Shown one piece after another: positions 18,945-27,992 of a stretch of DNA of 64,000 nt. Under the pieces are notes generated by a model that saw only the letters and a program-made list of their open reading frames with translations, was not told where the DNA came from and did no database searches. A program made the position numbers and the translations under genes. Source of the stretch: Jannaschia seohaensis (GTDB taxonomy: Bacteria; Pseudomonadota; Alphaproteobacteria; Rhodobacterales; Rhodobacteraceae); assembly GCF_900116765.1 (NCBI RefSeq), contig NZ_UETC01000001.1:806001-870000 (forward strand), written 5' to 3'. Position 1 is the stretch's first letter, and each line of letters begins with the position of its first letter.

Positions 18945-20111
18945 TTAGGCCCAGACGGCGCGGAAATCCTGCGCGTAGCCCTCCCCGGCCAGCCCCGCGC
19001 CCGTCGCCACCAGCGCGCCCAGCCGTCCCAGCTCGTCCCCGCATTTCGCCGCCGCGCCATTGCCGCCGCACAGCACCGTGACCCCCGGTCCGGCGGGGGC
19101 GATATAGGGGAAACCGGTGTCGGACCAGACCACAGCGCAAGGCTCGGTATGGGTCGCCTCCGCGTCGAGCCCCGGCAGCACACGCCGCATCTCCGCCAGG
19201 AGCCGGGCACCGACCTCGGCGTCGCCGGAGCCGTGGAACCAGGCGTCCATCTCCTCCGCCGACCCGATCCTGGGCGAATCGACCTGCCCGCCGATCTTCA
19301 GATAGAGCCGCCCGTCCGGATAGCGGACCGGGGGCAGCATATAGAGCTCATACGCCCACCCCTCCGGCACCCAGATCGCCGAGGGCAGCCCGGCCAGCCG
19401 CGTGCCTTCCGCCTCCGACAGGCGCGCGAAGGCGATCGTGCGGGCCCAGACCTTCAGCTTGGGCCGTGCGGGCAGGAGGCCGTCCGATGCCGCATGCGGC
19501 CCGGTGGCGACGATGACATGGCCGCCCGACAGGCGTGTGCCGTCGGCAAGCGTCACTTCGGTCCCATCGCGCCCGATAGCCGGGGCGGCGAAGCGCGTCG
19601 CCCCCGCCGCCTCGGCCAGCCGCCATTGCGCGGCACGCATCGCGCGCGGGTCCATCCAGCCGCCCTGGTCCGTCTCATGGGTCGCCCGCGACCCTGCGGG
19701 TAGGGCCAGGCCGGTCCGTGCGCGGATCGCCTCGGCGTCCAGGATGGCGGGGGGCGCGTCGAGCCCCCGCGCGACCGCAAGGAAGCGCGAGGTGAAGCCA
19801 GCCATGGGTCCGACCTCCGGCCCCGCCATGACCGCGCCCGTCTCGTGGAAGATGCGGAGGCCCGACCGCGCCTCCAGATCGGCATAGCGCGCGATGGCGC
19901 GGCGGGTCGCGAGCGACCAGTCCGGGTCGCTCGCGACCCGGCGCGTGATCCGCGCGGCGTCGAAATGGCTGCCCCAGGGGCCGGTGGCGCCGGGGGCGGG
20001 CTCGGGCGCGGCGATAAGCGCGACGCTATGCCCGGCCAGGGCTAGGTATCGCGCGCAAGGGCCGCCCATCATGCCGCCGCCAATGACGATGAAATCGACC
20101 CTGCTGACCAT
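18945..20111 (-). CDS. FAD-dependent oxidoreductase, DAO family (sarcosine-oxidase-like)
   Basis: The 388-residue flavoprotein opens with the Rossmann motif VIGGGMMGGPCARYLALAG and keeps the D-amino-acid-oxidase-family layout, including a second FAD contact (VIVATGPHA) and a C-terminal TVLCGGNGAAAKCGDELG block. It resembles monomeric sarcosine or N-methyl amino acid oxidases; substrate not decidable. It follows hemE in the same direction, separated by repeat copy D. Confidence 0.8.
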   Translation of the reverse strand: MVSRVDFIVIGGGMMGGPCARYLALAGHSVALIAAPEPAPGATGPWGSHFDAARITRRVASDPDWSLATRRAIARYADLEARSGLRIFHETGAVMAGPEVGPMAGFTSRFLAVARGLDAPPAILDAEAIRARTGLALPAGSRATHETDQGGWMDPRAMRAAQWRLAEAAGATRFAAPAIGRDGTEVTLADGTRLSGGHVIVATGPHAASDGLLPARPKLKVWARTIAFARLSEAEGTRLAGLPSAIWVPEGWAYELYMLPPVRYPDGRLYLKIGGQVDSPRIGSAEEMDAWFHGSGDAEVGARLLAEMRRVLPGLDAEATHTEPCAVVWSDTGFPYIAPAGPGVTVLCGGNGAAAKCGDELGRLGALVATGAGLAGEGYAQDFRAVWA

Positions 20112-20144
20112 CCGCTCTCACCTTGCGATCGACGCCGTGCGCGC

Positions 20145-20198
20145 CTTTTCTTCCCTGTGAAAATATCCCACGGGGGTCCGGGGGCGTGAAGCCCCCGG
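20145..20198 (+). repeat. intergenic repeat copy D (downstream of hemE)
   Basis: CTTTTCTTCCCTGTGAAAAT followed by ATCCCACGGGGG and the stem CCGGGGGC/GCCCCCGG. For the leftward hemE transcript the stem comes first, 22 bp past the stop, as in copies A and G. Confidence 0.7.
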
Positions 20199-20219
20199 CG
20201 CCTGCGGCCGGGCGCGCGG

Positions 20220-21254
20220 TCAGGCGGGCACGCGCTCCCGCAGGGTCTCGATCATCAGCGCGACATTGTCGGGGTCGGCGTCGGGCGTGATGCCGTGGCC
20301 CAGGTTGAAGATATGCGGCCCGCCCGAGAGCGCGTCGCGGATGCGGCGCACTTCGTCGATCAGGGCCTGGCCGCCGGTCACCATATGCGAGGATTTGAGG
20401 TTGCCCTGCACGCAGCCCGCGGGCTGCACGTTCGCCGCGACCCATTCCGCCGAGACCGAATCGTCGACCGCCACGCAATCGGCCCCCGTGGCCGCGTGGA
20501 AGCCGACATAGCCTTGGCCCGCCTCCCGCGGGAAGGCGATGACCGGCAGGCCCGGATGCCGGCGCTTCAGCTCCGCGATGATGCGTGCGGCGGGCGCCAC
20601 GGCATAGTCCTGGAAATCCTGGCCCTTCAGCGATCCGGCCCAGCTATCGAACAGCTTCACCGTCTCGGCCCCAGCCTGCACCTGCATGTCCAGATACTCG
20701 ATCGTGGCCGCTTCGATCCGTGCCATGAGCGCGTCGAAGACAGGGCGGTTGTCGTCCTTCAGGGCATGGGCCGGTCCCTGGTCCGGCGTCCCGCGCCCGG
20801 CGACCATGTAGGTGGCCACCGTCCAGGGCGCGCCGGCGAAGCCGATCAGCGCCGTCTCGGCGGGCAGGGCGGAGGAGAGGTTGCGCACCGTCTGGTAGAT
20901 CGGCGCCAGCGTCTCGTGGATGTCGTCCTTGCCCTTCAGCGCATCGACCCCGGCCTGATCGGTGATCGTCGACAGGCGCGGCCCCTCCCCGGTGACGAAC
21001 CACAGATCGGCCCCCAGCGCCTGCGGCACCAGCAGGATATCGGCGAAGAGGATCGCCGCGTCGAAGCCGAACCGGCGGATCGGCTGCAGCGTCACCTCGG
21101 TGGCCAGATCGGAATTGTAGCACAGCGACAGGAAGTCCCCGGCCTGGGCCCGGGTGGCGCGGTATTCCGGCAGATAGCGCCCGGCCTGGCGCATCATCCA
21201 GATCGGCGGAACGGGCAGCGTTTCGCCCGCAAGCGCGCGCATCAGGGTCTTCAT
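20220..21254 (-). CDS. hemE: uroporphyrinogen decarboxylase
   Basis: The 344-residue enzyme converts uroporphyrinogen III to coproporphyrinogen III in the cytoplasm. Signatures are [18 protein letters not shown] near the N-terminus, the catalytic Asp in [14 protein letters not shown], and [15 protein letters not shown] at the C-terminus. ATG 21254 has GGAGG at 7 nt spacing; the longer ORF start is unsupported. It is divergent from hemC, with two abutting PpsR-type sites between them. Confidence 0.96.
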   Translation of the reverse strand: MKTLMRALAGETLPVPPIWMMRQAGRYLPEYRATRAQAGDFLSLCYNSDLATEVTLQPIRRFGFDAAILFADILLVPQALGADLWFVTGEGPRLSTITDQAGVDALKGKDDIHETLAPIYQTVRNLSSALPAETALIGFAGAPWTVATYMVAGRGTPDQGPAHALKDDNRPVFDALMARIEAATIEYLDMQVQAGAETVKLFDSWAGSLKGQDFQDYAVAPAARIIAELKRRHPGLPVIAFPREAGQGYVGFHAATGADCVAVDDSVSAEWVAANVQPAGCVQGNLKSSHMVTGGQALIDEVRRIRDALSGGPHIFNLGHGITPDADPDNVALMIETLRERVPA

Positions 21255-21309
21255 CTCGGGCCTCCGGGCGGTCTGGGTCTGGACAGCGTGTCGCAAGATG
21301 GTGTCATGG

Positions 21310-21345
21310 TGTCAAACAAACGTGACGTGTCAAGTAAAGCTGACA
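21310..21345. promoter_or_regulatory. tandem PpsR/CrtJ-type operators between hemE and hemC
   Basis: Two 18-mers lie end to end: TGTCAAACAAACGTGACG (21310-21327) and TGTCAAGTAAAGCTGACA (21328-21345). The second is a perfect TGTC-N10-GACA; the first differs only in its last base. PpsR/CrtJ binds pairs of such sites cooperatively and represses photopigment and haem genes under oxygen. The hemC/hemE region is a known target class in Rhodobacter. Confidence 0.75.
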
Positions 21346-21395
21346 CATGCGCCCGCCCGCTGTCACGGACGTGAAGACAGACGAAAGACCGACCG

Positions 21396-22346
21396 ATGCC
21401 GACTGATTTCTCTCCCGCCCGCCCGCTCCGGATCGGAACCCGCGGGTCGCCGCTTGCTCTGGCCCAGGCCTACGAGACGCGGGGGCGACTGATGGCATCG
21501 ATGGATCTGCCCGAGGCGGCGTTCGAGATCGTCGTCATCAAGACGACCGGCGATCGCGTGCTGGACCGGCCCCTCAAGGAGATCGGCGGCAAGGGTCTGT
21601 TCACCCGAGAGATCGAGGAGCAGTTGCTCGACGGCTCGATCGACATTGCGGTGCACTCGATGAAGGACATGCCCACGGAGCAGCCCGAGGGCCTGCTGCT
21701 GGACACCTATCTCCCGCGGGAGGATGTGCGCGACGCCTTCGTGTCGCTCGATGGCGGGCGAATCGCCGATCTCGCCGAGGGGGCTGTGGTCGGGACCTCG
21801 TCGCTACGGCGGCGTGCGCAACTGGCGCATCGCCGCCCCGATCTGACCCTGGTCGAGTTCCGCGGCAATGTGCAGACTCGGATGGGCAAGCTGCGGGACG
21901 GTGTGGCGGCGGCGACCTTCCTGGCCATGGCCGGCCTGAACCGGCTGGGCATGGACGAGGTGCCGCGCACGGCGATGGACACCGATGAGATGCTGCCCGC
22001 GGTGGCGCAGGGCGCCATCGGGATCGAGCGACGCGCCGGGGACGGTGCGATGGGCGATATCCTGTCGGCGATCCATGACCGGGACACTGGGCTCAGGCTG
22101 GCGGCGGAGCGGGCCTTTCTGAAGACGCTGGACGGCTCCTGCGAGACGCCCATCGCCGGGCTGGCGGAGTTGGAGGGCGGCACGCTGCGCCTGCGCGGAG
22201 AGATCTTGCGGCCCGATGGCTCCGATATCCTGGTCGAGGCGGGCGAGGCGCCCCTGGAGGATGGGGCGGCCTTGGGCGCCGCGCTGGGCCGGGCCTTGCT
22301 GGAGCGCGCACCGGACGGCTTCTTCGACTGGCGGGCGGCCGGGTAA
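21396..22346 (+). CDS. hemC: hydroxymethylbilane synthase (porphobilinogen deaminase)
   Basis: The 316-residue enzyme joins four porphobilinogens into hydroxymethylbilane. It opens RIGTRGSPLALAQA, has the catalytic Asp in HSMKDMPTEQP and basic substrate-binding runs (SSLRRRAQLAHRRP, FRGNVQTRMGKL), and carries the dipyrromethane-cofactor Cys in GSCETPIAG. Divergent from hemE with shared PpsR-type sites. Confidence 0.96.
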   Translation: MPTDFSPARPLRIGTRGSPLALAQAYETRGRLMASMDLPEAAFEIVVIKTTGDRVLDRPLKEIGGKGLFTREIEEQLLDGSIDIAVHSMKDMPTEQPEGLLLDTYLPREDVRDAFVSLDGGRIADLAEGAVVGTSSLRRRAQLAHRRPDLTLVEFRGNVQTRMGKLRDGVAAATFLAMAGLNRLGMDEVPRTAMDTDEMLPAVAQGAIGIERRAGDGAMGDILSAIHDRDTGLRLAAERAFLKTLDGSCETPIAGLAELEGGTLRLRGEILRPDGSDILVEAGEAPLEDGAALGAALGRALLERAPDGFFDWRAAG

Positions 22347-22370
22347 CAAAGTCTTCAGCGAAGACTTTGT
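22346..22370. terminator. bidirectional hairpin 1 between hemC and gnd
   Basis: ACAAAGTCTTC-AGC-GAAGACTTTGT is an 11-bp perfect stem with a 3-nt loop directly after the hemC stop codon. With its A/T-rich ends it can terminate both convergent genes. Confidence 0.65.
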
Positions 22371-22372
22371 CT

Positions 22373-22392
22373 GAATTTTTCGAGAAAAATTC
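22373..22392. terminator. bidirectional hairpin 2 between hemC and gnd
   Basis: GAATTTTT-CGAG-AAAAATTC is an 8-bp A/T-rich stem two bases after hairpin 1. The T5 run serves as the U-tract for hemC, and the complementary run serves gnd. Confidence 0.6.
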
Positions 22393-22403
22393 GCCCCCGG
22401 GGC

Positions 22404-23795
22404 TCAGCCTTTCGCCCAAGGGCCGTGCTGGCCGGTCTTGCCGTTGACGTGTTCGAAGCCGTGCAGCCCGAAGAAGTCCCGCTGGCCCTGGATCACGTTC
22501 GCCGTCCCGCGCCCTGTGCGCATCGTGTCGAAATAGGCCAGCCCCGAGGAGAGCGCGGGCACCGGATGGCCGTTGAGCGACGCTTGCGCCACGACCTGCC
22601 GCAGCGCGCCGTGGCTGCCCTTCAGCAGCGCGGCGAAATGCGGCGTGCGCATCAGGTTCTCGCCGGGGTGGTCGGCCAGCGCGGCGGCCATGTCGTCCAG
22701 CATGGCGGAGCGGATGATGCAGCCTTCCCGCCAGATCCGGGCGACCTGCGGCAGATCGATCTCCCAGCCCTTCGCCTCGCGGGTGGCCGCGATCATGACG
22801 AAACCTTGGGCATAGCAGAGCACCTTGCCCGCGATCAGCGCCCGTTCCAGCAGGCCCTGGTCGATCTCGAAGGGTTGGGGCGCCGCGCCGAAGATCGCCT
22901 CGCCCGCCGCGCGCTCCTCCCGGCGGGAGGAGAGATTGCGCGCGACCACCGCCGCTTCGATCGCCGGGACGGGCGTCAGCAGGTGCTGGCTCTCGATCGC
23001 GGTCCAGCGCCCGGTCCCCTTCTGCCCCGCCGCGTCCACGATGACCGAAAGCAGCGGTGCGCCGCTCTCCGCGTCCCGCGCGCGTGAGACCTTTGCGGTG
23101 ATCTCGATCAAGTAGCTCTTGAGCGGCCCTTCGTCCCAGGCGGCGAAGACGTCGCCGATGGCCTCCGCCTCCATCCCCGCGCCATCGCGCAGGAGGCCGT
23201 AGATCTCGGCGATCATCTGCATGTCGGCATATTCGATGCCGTTATGGACCATCTTGACGAAATGGCCCGCCCCGCCGGGGCCCATCAGCGCCGCGCAGGG
23301 CTCGCCCTCATGCTTGGCCGAAATCGCCAGCATGATGTCCTCGACCCGGTCCCAAAGCTCCGGCCCGCCGCCGCCCATGATCGAGGGCCCGTGGCGCGCG
23401 CCTTCCTCCCCGCCGGAGACGCCCACGCCCAGGAAGGGCTGGCCGCATTCCGCCGCGCGCCGGTCGGTGTCGTGGAACAGGGCGTTGCCGCAATCGATGA
23501 TCAGGTCGTCCGGGTCGAGCAGGGGCTTGAGCGCCGCGATCTGCTGATCCACCGCGTCGCCCGCGGGCACCATCAGGATGATCGCGCGGGGCGTCGCGAG
23601 GGCGGCTACGAAGGCCTCCAGCGTCTCGGTCGGCGTGATCTTTGGCGCGAGTTCCCCGGCCCCGGCGGCGAAATCCCGCGTCACTTGCGTGGTGCGGTTG
23701 AAGACCGCGATGTCGAAGCCTTTCTCCGCGATGTTGGACGCCAGCGCCGCCCCCATCGTTCCCAGCCCGATCAACCCGATCCGTGCATCGCCCAT
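22404..23795 (-). CDS. gnd: 6-phosphogluconate dehydrogenase, decarboxylating
   Basis: The 463-residue enzyme oxidises 6-phosphogluconate to ribulose-5-phosphate plus CO2 with NADP in the pentose phosphate pathway. It has the Rossmann start GLIGLGTMGAALASNIAEKG, the substrate site GVSGGEEGARHGPSIMGGG, the catalytic Lys/Asn block HFVKMVHNGIEYADMQ, and QKGTGRWTAIES. GGGAGG lies upstream of the ATG. Convergent with hemC. Confidence 0.95.
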   Translation of the reverse strand: MGDARIGLIGLGTMGAALASNIAEKGFDIAVFNRTTQVTRDFAAGAGELAPKITPTETLEAFVAALATPRAIILMVPAGDAVDQQIAALKPLLDPDDLIIDCGNALFHDTDRRAAECGQPFLGVGVSGGEEGARHGPSIMGGGGPELWDRVEDIMLAISAKHEGEPCAALMGPGGAGHFVKMVHNGIEYADMQMIAEIYGLLRDGAGMEAEAIGDVFAAWDEGPLKSYLIEITAKVSRARDAESGAPLLSVIVDAAGQKGTGRWTAIESQHLLTPVPAIEAAVVARNLSSRREERAAGEAIFGAAPQPFEIDQGLLERALIAGKVLCYAQGFVMIAATREAKGWEIDLPQVARIWREGCIIRSAMLDDMAAALADHPGENLMRTPHFAALLKGSHGALRQVVAQASLNGHPVPALSSGLAYFDTMRTGRGTANVIQGQRDFFGLHGFEHVNGKTGQHGPWAKG

Positions 23796-23906
23796 GTGGT
23801 CCTCCCTGAATATCGTCGCCTCACCAAGCCCCGGTTCGCGTCGAAAGGCAATGCTGCGGCATCCCGGCCGCTTGATCGGAACGGGAAGGGAACGTAAGCC
23901 GAACGC

Positions 23907-25136
23907 ATGGGAAAGATGAGCATTCGCGACAAGCTGGCGCTCTTGTCGGACGCGGCCAAGTACGATGCGTCCTGCGCGTCATCGGGCACGTCCAAGCGGG
24001 GCTCGCGGGACGGCAAGGGCCTGGGCTCGACCACTGGGTCGGGGATCTGCCACGCCTATGCGCCGGACGGGCGCTGCATCTCGCTGTTGAAGATCCTGAT
24101 GACGAATTACTGCGTCTACGACTGTGCCTATTGCGTGAACCGGGTGTCGTCCAACGTGCCCCGGGCACGGTTCACCGTCGATGAGGTCGTCTGGCTGACC
24201 ACCGAATTCTACCGCCGCAACTATATCGAGGGGCTGTTCCTCAGCTCGGGCATCATCCGCTCCTCGGATTACACGATGGAGCAGATGGTGCTGATCGCGG
24301 AGAAGCTGCGGGCCGGCGGCTTTCGCGGCTATGTCCACCTCAAGACCATCCCCGAGGCCAGCCCGGAGCTGATCGAGCGCGCGGGGCTCGCCGCCGACCG
24401 GCTGTCGATCAATATCGAACTGCCGACCGATGCCTCGATCAAGGCCTTCGCGCCGGAAAAGGATCCGGCGGGCATCCGCGGCGCGATGGGCAAGGTGCGG
24501 CTGACCAAGGAAGATTACGGGGACCGGAGCTATACCGGCCGCCGCCGCGGCAGGTTCGCCCCCGCCGGCCAGTCCACCCAGATGATCGTCGGGGCGGACA
24601 AGGCGGACGACCGCGACATTTTGGGCAACGCGACCCGGCTCTACGGCGCCTATGGGCTCAAGCGGGTCTACTACTCCGCCTTCTCGCCCATTCCCGACGC
24701 TTCCGCCGTCTTACCGCTGGTCGATCCGCCCCTGATGCGGGAGCATCGGCTCTATCAGGCGGACTGGCTCTTGCGGTTCTACGACTTCTCGCTGGACGAG
24801 ATCGTGACGCGGGACGCGGGCGGCATGCTCGACCTGGATGTCGATCCAAAGCTCGCCTGGGCGCTTCAGAACCGCGACCGCTTTCCGGTAGACGTGAACC
24901 GGGCCGCGAAGGAGATGCTGCTGCGGGTGCCCGGCTTCGGCGCCAAGATCGTGCAGCGGATCCTGAAGGCCCGGCGGCATGGCGCGCTCAGCCTGGACGA
25001 CATTCGCCGCATGGGCGGGCGGGTGAAGGCGGCGACGCCTTTCGTGATCGCGCGCGGCCATCATCCCGGCGGGCGGCTCGACGCGGCGGACCTGCGGGCA
25101 CGCTTCGTCAAGCCGCAGCAGATGGAGCTGTTCTGA
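23907..25136 (+). CDS. putative DNA modification/repair radical SAM protein
   Basis: The 409-residue product has a radical-SAM CX3CX2C cluster at Cys69, Cys73 and Cys76 (CVYDCAYC) and the long conserved N-terminus (YDASCASSGTSKRG, TGSGICHAYAPDGRC). A helix-hairpin-helix-like DNA-binding tail follows (LLRVPGFGAKIVQRILKARR, about residues 330-370). This family regularly sits beside a DUF4130/UdgX gene, as here (1 bp gap), and is assigned to DNA repair by context; the reaction is not known to me. Confidence 0.85.
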   Translation: MGKMSIRDKLALLSDAAKYDASCASSGTSKRGSRDGKGLGSTTGSGICHAYAPDGRCISLLKILMTNYCVYDCAYCVNRVSSNVPRARFTVDEVVWLTTEFYRRNYIEGLFLSSGIIRSSDYTMEQMVLIAEKLRAGGFRGYVHLKTIPEASPELIERAGLAADRLSINIELPTDASIKAFAPEKDPAGIRGAMGKVRLTKEDYGDRSYTGRRRGRFAPAGQSTQMIVGADKADDRDILGNATRLYGAYGLKRVYYSAFSPIPDASAVLPLVDPPLMREHRLYQADWLLRFYDFSLDEIVTRDAGGMLDLDVDPKLAWALQNRDRFPVDVNRAAKEMLLRVPGFGAKIVQRILKARRHGALSLDDIRRMGGRVKAATPFVIARGHHPGGRLDAADLRARFVKPQQMELF

Positions 25137-25137
25137 G

Positions 25138-26541
25138 ATGTTCGCGCCGCGCCTGCCGCGCTTGGGCACCGAGATCGCCTGGCGCGACGCCGCCCGGCGG
25201 CTGGCCCATGTGCCTCCGTCCGAGATCGACTGGGGCTGGGAAGATGCCGGGGCGTCGATGTTCGACGCCCCCCTGCCGGAGCCGCGCGCGCTGACGGTGC
25301 CGAAACCCTTCGCCGCGCTTGCCCGTCTGCTTATGGCGGAACGGACGGGCCGTGGCTTCACGCTCGCCCACGCGCTGCTGCACCGTCTGCCGGCGGAACG
25401 CGGCCTGCTCGCCAACCGCGCCGATCCCCAGGTCGCCGAGGCCGAGCGCATCGCCAAGGAGATCCGCCGCGACCTCCACAAGATGCACGCCTTCGTCCGT
25501 TTCCGTGAGATGCCGGGGCAGGGGGCGCGCCGCCGCTTCGCCGCTTGGTTCGAGCCCGACCACCGCATCGAGGAGGCCGTGGCGGACTTCTTCGTCAACC
25601 GGTTCGGCGACATGGACTGGGCGATCGTCACGCCCGAAGTCACGATCCGCTACGAGGGCCGCCGGGTCGACCTTGCCGCCGTCGCCTCCACGCGCCCGGC
25701 CGAGGGCGACCCGCTGGAAGAGCTCTGGACCACGTACTATTCCAACATCTTCAACCCCGCGCGGCTGAAGGTCGATGCGATGCGGGCGGAGATGCCGCAG
25801 AAATACTGGCGCAACCTCCCCGAGGCGCGGGCGATCCCTGCGCTGATCGCCGGAGCGCGCGGCCGGGTCCCGGCCATGCAGGCCGCCGCCCCGCGCCCCG
25901 CCCGTCCTCCGGCGGAGGCCGCCCAGACGGTCGAGACCCGGGTCGCCCGCCCCGACACGCTGGAGGCCCTCCGCATGGCGGCCCGCGGCTGCACGTTGTG
26001 TCCGCTCCACGCCCAGGCGACGCAGACGGTGTTCGGCGAAGGGCCGCCCGACGCGCCGGTCGTGATCGTGGGCGAGCAGCCGGGCGACACGGAGGATCTT
26101 GCCGGACGCCCCTTCGCAGGCCCCGCGGGCCAACTCTTCGACGCGGTCGCCGCGGAGGCGGGTCTGGATCGCAGCGCCTGCTACGTGACCAACGCCGTCA
26201 AGCACTTCAAATTCGTGCAGAAGGGCAAGCGCCGCCTTCACCAACGGCCCGGGACCACCGAGATCCGCGCCTGCGCGCCCTGGCTGGAGCGGGAATTGGC
26301 CCTGATCGATCCCCGCCTCGTCGTCGCCATGGGCGCCACCGCGCTCCAGGCCCTGACGGGCGCGGGCGAGGGCCTGCTTGCGCGCCGCGGCACCGTGGAG
26401 CGGACCCGGGACGGGCACCCGCTGCTGATCACCGTCCATCCCTCCTATCTGCTGCGCTTGCCTAACCCCGCCGCGCGCGCCCGCGAGACGGACCGCTTCC
26501 GCGCGGATCTGGCCCGCGTCTCAGATCTGCTCGTTTCCTAG
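25138..26541 (+). CDS. DUF4130 domain fused to UdgX-type uracil-DNA binding protein
   Basis: The 467-residue fusion has an N-terminal DUF4130 domain (residues about 1-250; ERGLLANRADPQVAEAERIA, HAFVRFREMPGQ, WTTYYSNIFNPARL) and a C-terminal family-4-like uracil-DNA glycosylase module (residues 280-467) with CTLCPLHAQATQTVFG and GEQPGDTEDL. The UdgX-specific loop KRRLHQRP holds His368. In mycobacterial UdgX the equivalent His in KRRIH forms a covalent bond to the abasic sugar after uracil removal. Here Leu replaces Ile next to it. Likely cotranscribed with the radical SAM gene. Confidence 0.88.
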   Translation: MFAPRLPRLGTEIAWRDAARRLAHVPPSEIDWGWEDAGASMFDAPLPEPRALTVPKPFAALARLLMAERTGRGFTLAHALLHRLPAERGLLANRADPQVAEAERIAKEIRRDLHKMHAFVRFREMPGQGARRRFAAWFEPDHRIEEAVADFFVNRFGDMDWAIVTPEVTIRYEGRRVDLAAVASTRPAEGDPLEELWTTYYSNIFNPARLKVDAMRAEMPQKYWRNLPEARAIPALIAGARGRVPAMQAAAPRPARPPAEAAQTVETRVARPDTLEALRMAARGCTLCPLHAQATQTVFGEGPPDAPVVIVGEQPGDTEDLAGRPFAGPAGQLFDAVAAEAGLDRSACYVTNAVKHFKFVQKGKRRLHQRPGTTEIRACAPWLERELALIDPRLVVAMGATALQALTGAGEGLLARRGTVERTRDGHPLLITVHPSYLLRLPNPAARARETDRFRADLARVSDLLVS

Positions 26542-26795
26542 GCTCCGGGCGGCGCCTGCGGGCAATCGCGGGCAGAGCGGGGCCGCACGGCCCGAATGTC
26601 GACGGGATCGTGGAACGATCGCACCCGGCCGACGTTGAGATAGTCAAGTGTCAGAGCGTGCGCGGCACATCGCTTCATCGGACGGCGCCTTCGAGACCCA
26701 TCTTGGTTTCGGCGAGGATCCTCGCCATCCTGTCCGTCGCGCCCCGCGCCTGGCTTTCATCCGGGACAGGCCGGGTGCGGAACGAGGGGAGAAAA

Positions 26796-27575
26796 ATGCT
26801 CTACTATCAGATGACGGGCTTCATGGAGGGCGACCGACCCGAGCCGGATTACGCGCTGCGCCTGCCCGCGCCGGAAGATGCCGCGCTGTTTCTCGACTTC
26901 GACGGCACGTTGCTAGACATCGCGGCGACCCCGGATGAGATCATCGTCCCCGAAGATCTGCCCGCGCTCCTGACCCGGGCGATGGACCGTCTGGACGGAC
27001 GGGTCGCGCTGGTCACGGGACGCAATGTGGCCGGGCTGGAACACTTCCTGCCCAGCTTCGACGGCGCGGTGATCGCCGCCCATGGCGCGGAACTCCGGGT
27101 CGACGGAAAGACCTTCCAGGCCGGCGATTACGACACGGACACGATCGCGGGGTTGCAGCGGGTTGTGGCCGAATTCGCCAAGCTCCAACCTGCCTTTCTG
27201 GTCGAGAACAAGCCCACCGGCGTCGTGCTCCACTACCGTCAGGCGCAGGAGCAGGGGGCGCTGGCGCTGCATTTCATGGACAGCCTCGCCCAGGCCGCGC
27301 CGGGCTTTCGCCTTCAACCCGCGCTCTGCGCCTATGAGATCAAGCCCGACAGCGTCGCCAAGGACCTGGCTCTGGCCGACATGATGGCGCGGGCGCCGTT
27401 CAAGGGAAAGCTGCCGATCTATGCGGGCGACGACCTGACCGACGAACCGGCGCTGAGCTGGGCCGACGCGGCGGGCGGTGTCGCGATCAAGGTCGGCGGC
27501 GCCGATACCGTCGCGCCCCACTGGCTGGCCGATCCGACCGCGCTCCGCGCCCTGCTGGCTCGGTGGCTGGCCTGA
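26796..27575 (+). CDS. otsB: trehalose-6-phosphate phosphatase
   Basis: The 259-residue HAD-family phosphatase has the nucleophile motif DFDGT (Asp34, Asp36), SGR-equivalent TGRNVAG, the cap-domain region KPTGVVLHYR and the final metal site YAGDDLTDEPA. It releases trehalose for osmoprotection. The start MLYYQMTG is supported by GAGGGGAG at good spacing; the longer frame upstream is unsupported. No otsA lies in the window. Confidence 0.9.
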   Translation: MLYYQMTGFMEGDRPEPDYALRLPAPEDAALFLDFDGTLLDIAATPDEIIVPEDLPALLTRAMDRLDGRVALVTGRNVAGLEHFLPSFDGAVIAAHGAELRVDGKTFQAGDYDTDTIAGLQRVVAEFAKLQPAFLVENKPTGVVLHYRQAQEQGALALHFMDSLAQAAPGFRLQPALCAYEIKPDSVAKDLALADMMARAPFKGKLPIYAGDDLTDEPALSWADAAGGVAIKVGGADTVAPHWLADPTALRALLARWLA

Positions 27576-27811
27576 CGGCGGGACGGTCTGGGGGGGAGAC
27601 GATTCTGGCATCCCCCGGACTCGCATCTAGGAGGCCGCCCGTCGGCATGGTCTCTTGTCGTCTTGGCAAGGAGATCGCTCCCCGGCCCCGGCTCAAAGTC
27701 GCCGATGCGACCCCATTCCGTCGCCTGTCGGGATACGCCGGGTCACGGCGACACCCCAACTCCCGTCACGTGGGCCGGCCACGGGCCCGCAGGCGTCATT
27801 TGGGGGAGGGG

Positions 27812-27888
27812 TGGTGGCGGTACAGGGACTCGAACCCCGGACACAAGGATTATGATTCCTCTGCTCTAACCAACTGAGCTATACCGCC
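27812..27888 (-). tRNA. tRNA with CAT anticodon (tRNA-Met, or Ile2 if lysidine-modified)
   Basis: Read on the minus strand: acceptor GGCGGTA pairs with TACCGCC, D arm GCTC-AGTTGGTTA-GAGC, anticodon stem GAGGA/TCCTT with loop ATCATAA (anticodon CAT), T arm ending GGTTCGAGTCC, discriminator A and an encoded 3' CCA. A variable loop and all invariant bases are present. The D loop AGTTGGTTA fits an elongator Met tRNA, but a CAT-anticodon Ile2 tRNA cannot be excluded by eye. Confidence 0.95.
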
Positions 27889-27992
27889 GATGGACGCGCA
27901 GATACGGCGCTGGCGCAGGGGCGTCAATAGCTCCCGCGCGCCAATTTTTCGTGCCGCTTCCCCCCCGCGCCGCGCCGTGGCAGATGGGGGCC

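Noticed and set aside
27812-27888. tRNA as an integration site with a nearby element
   Set aside because: No integrase gene or repeated tRNA 3' end lies nearby; flanking genes are ordinary.
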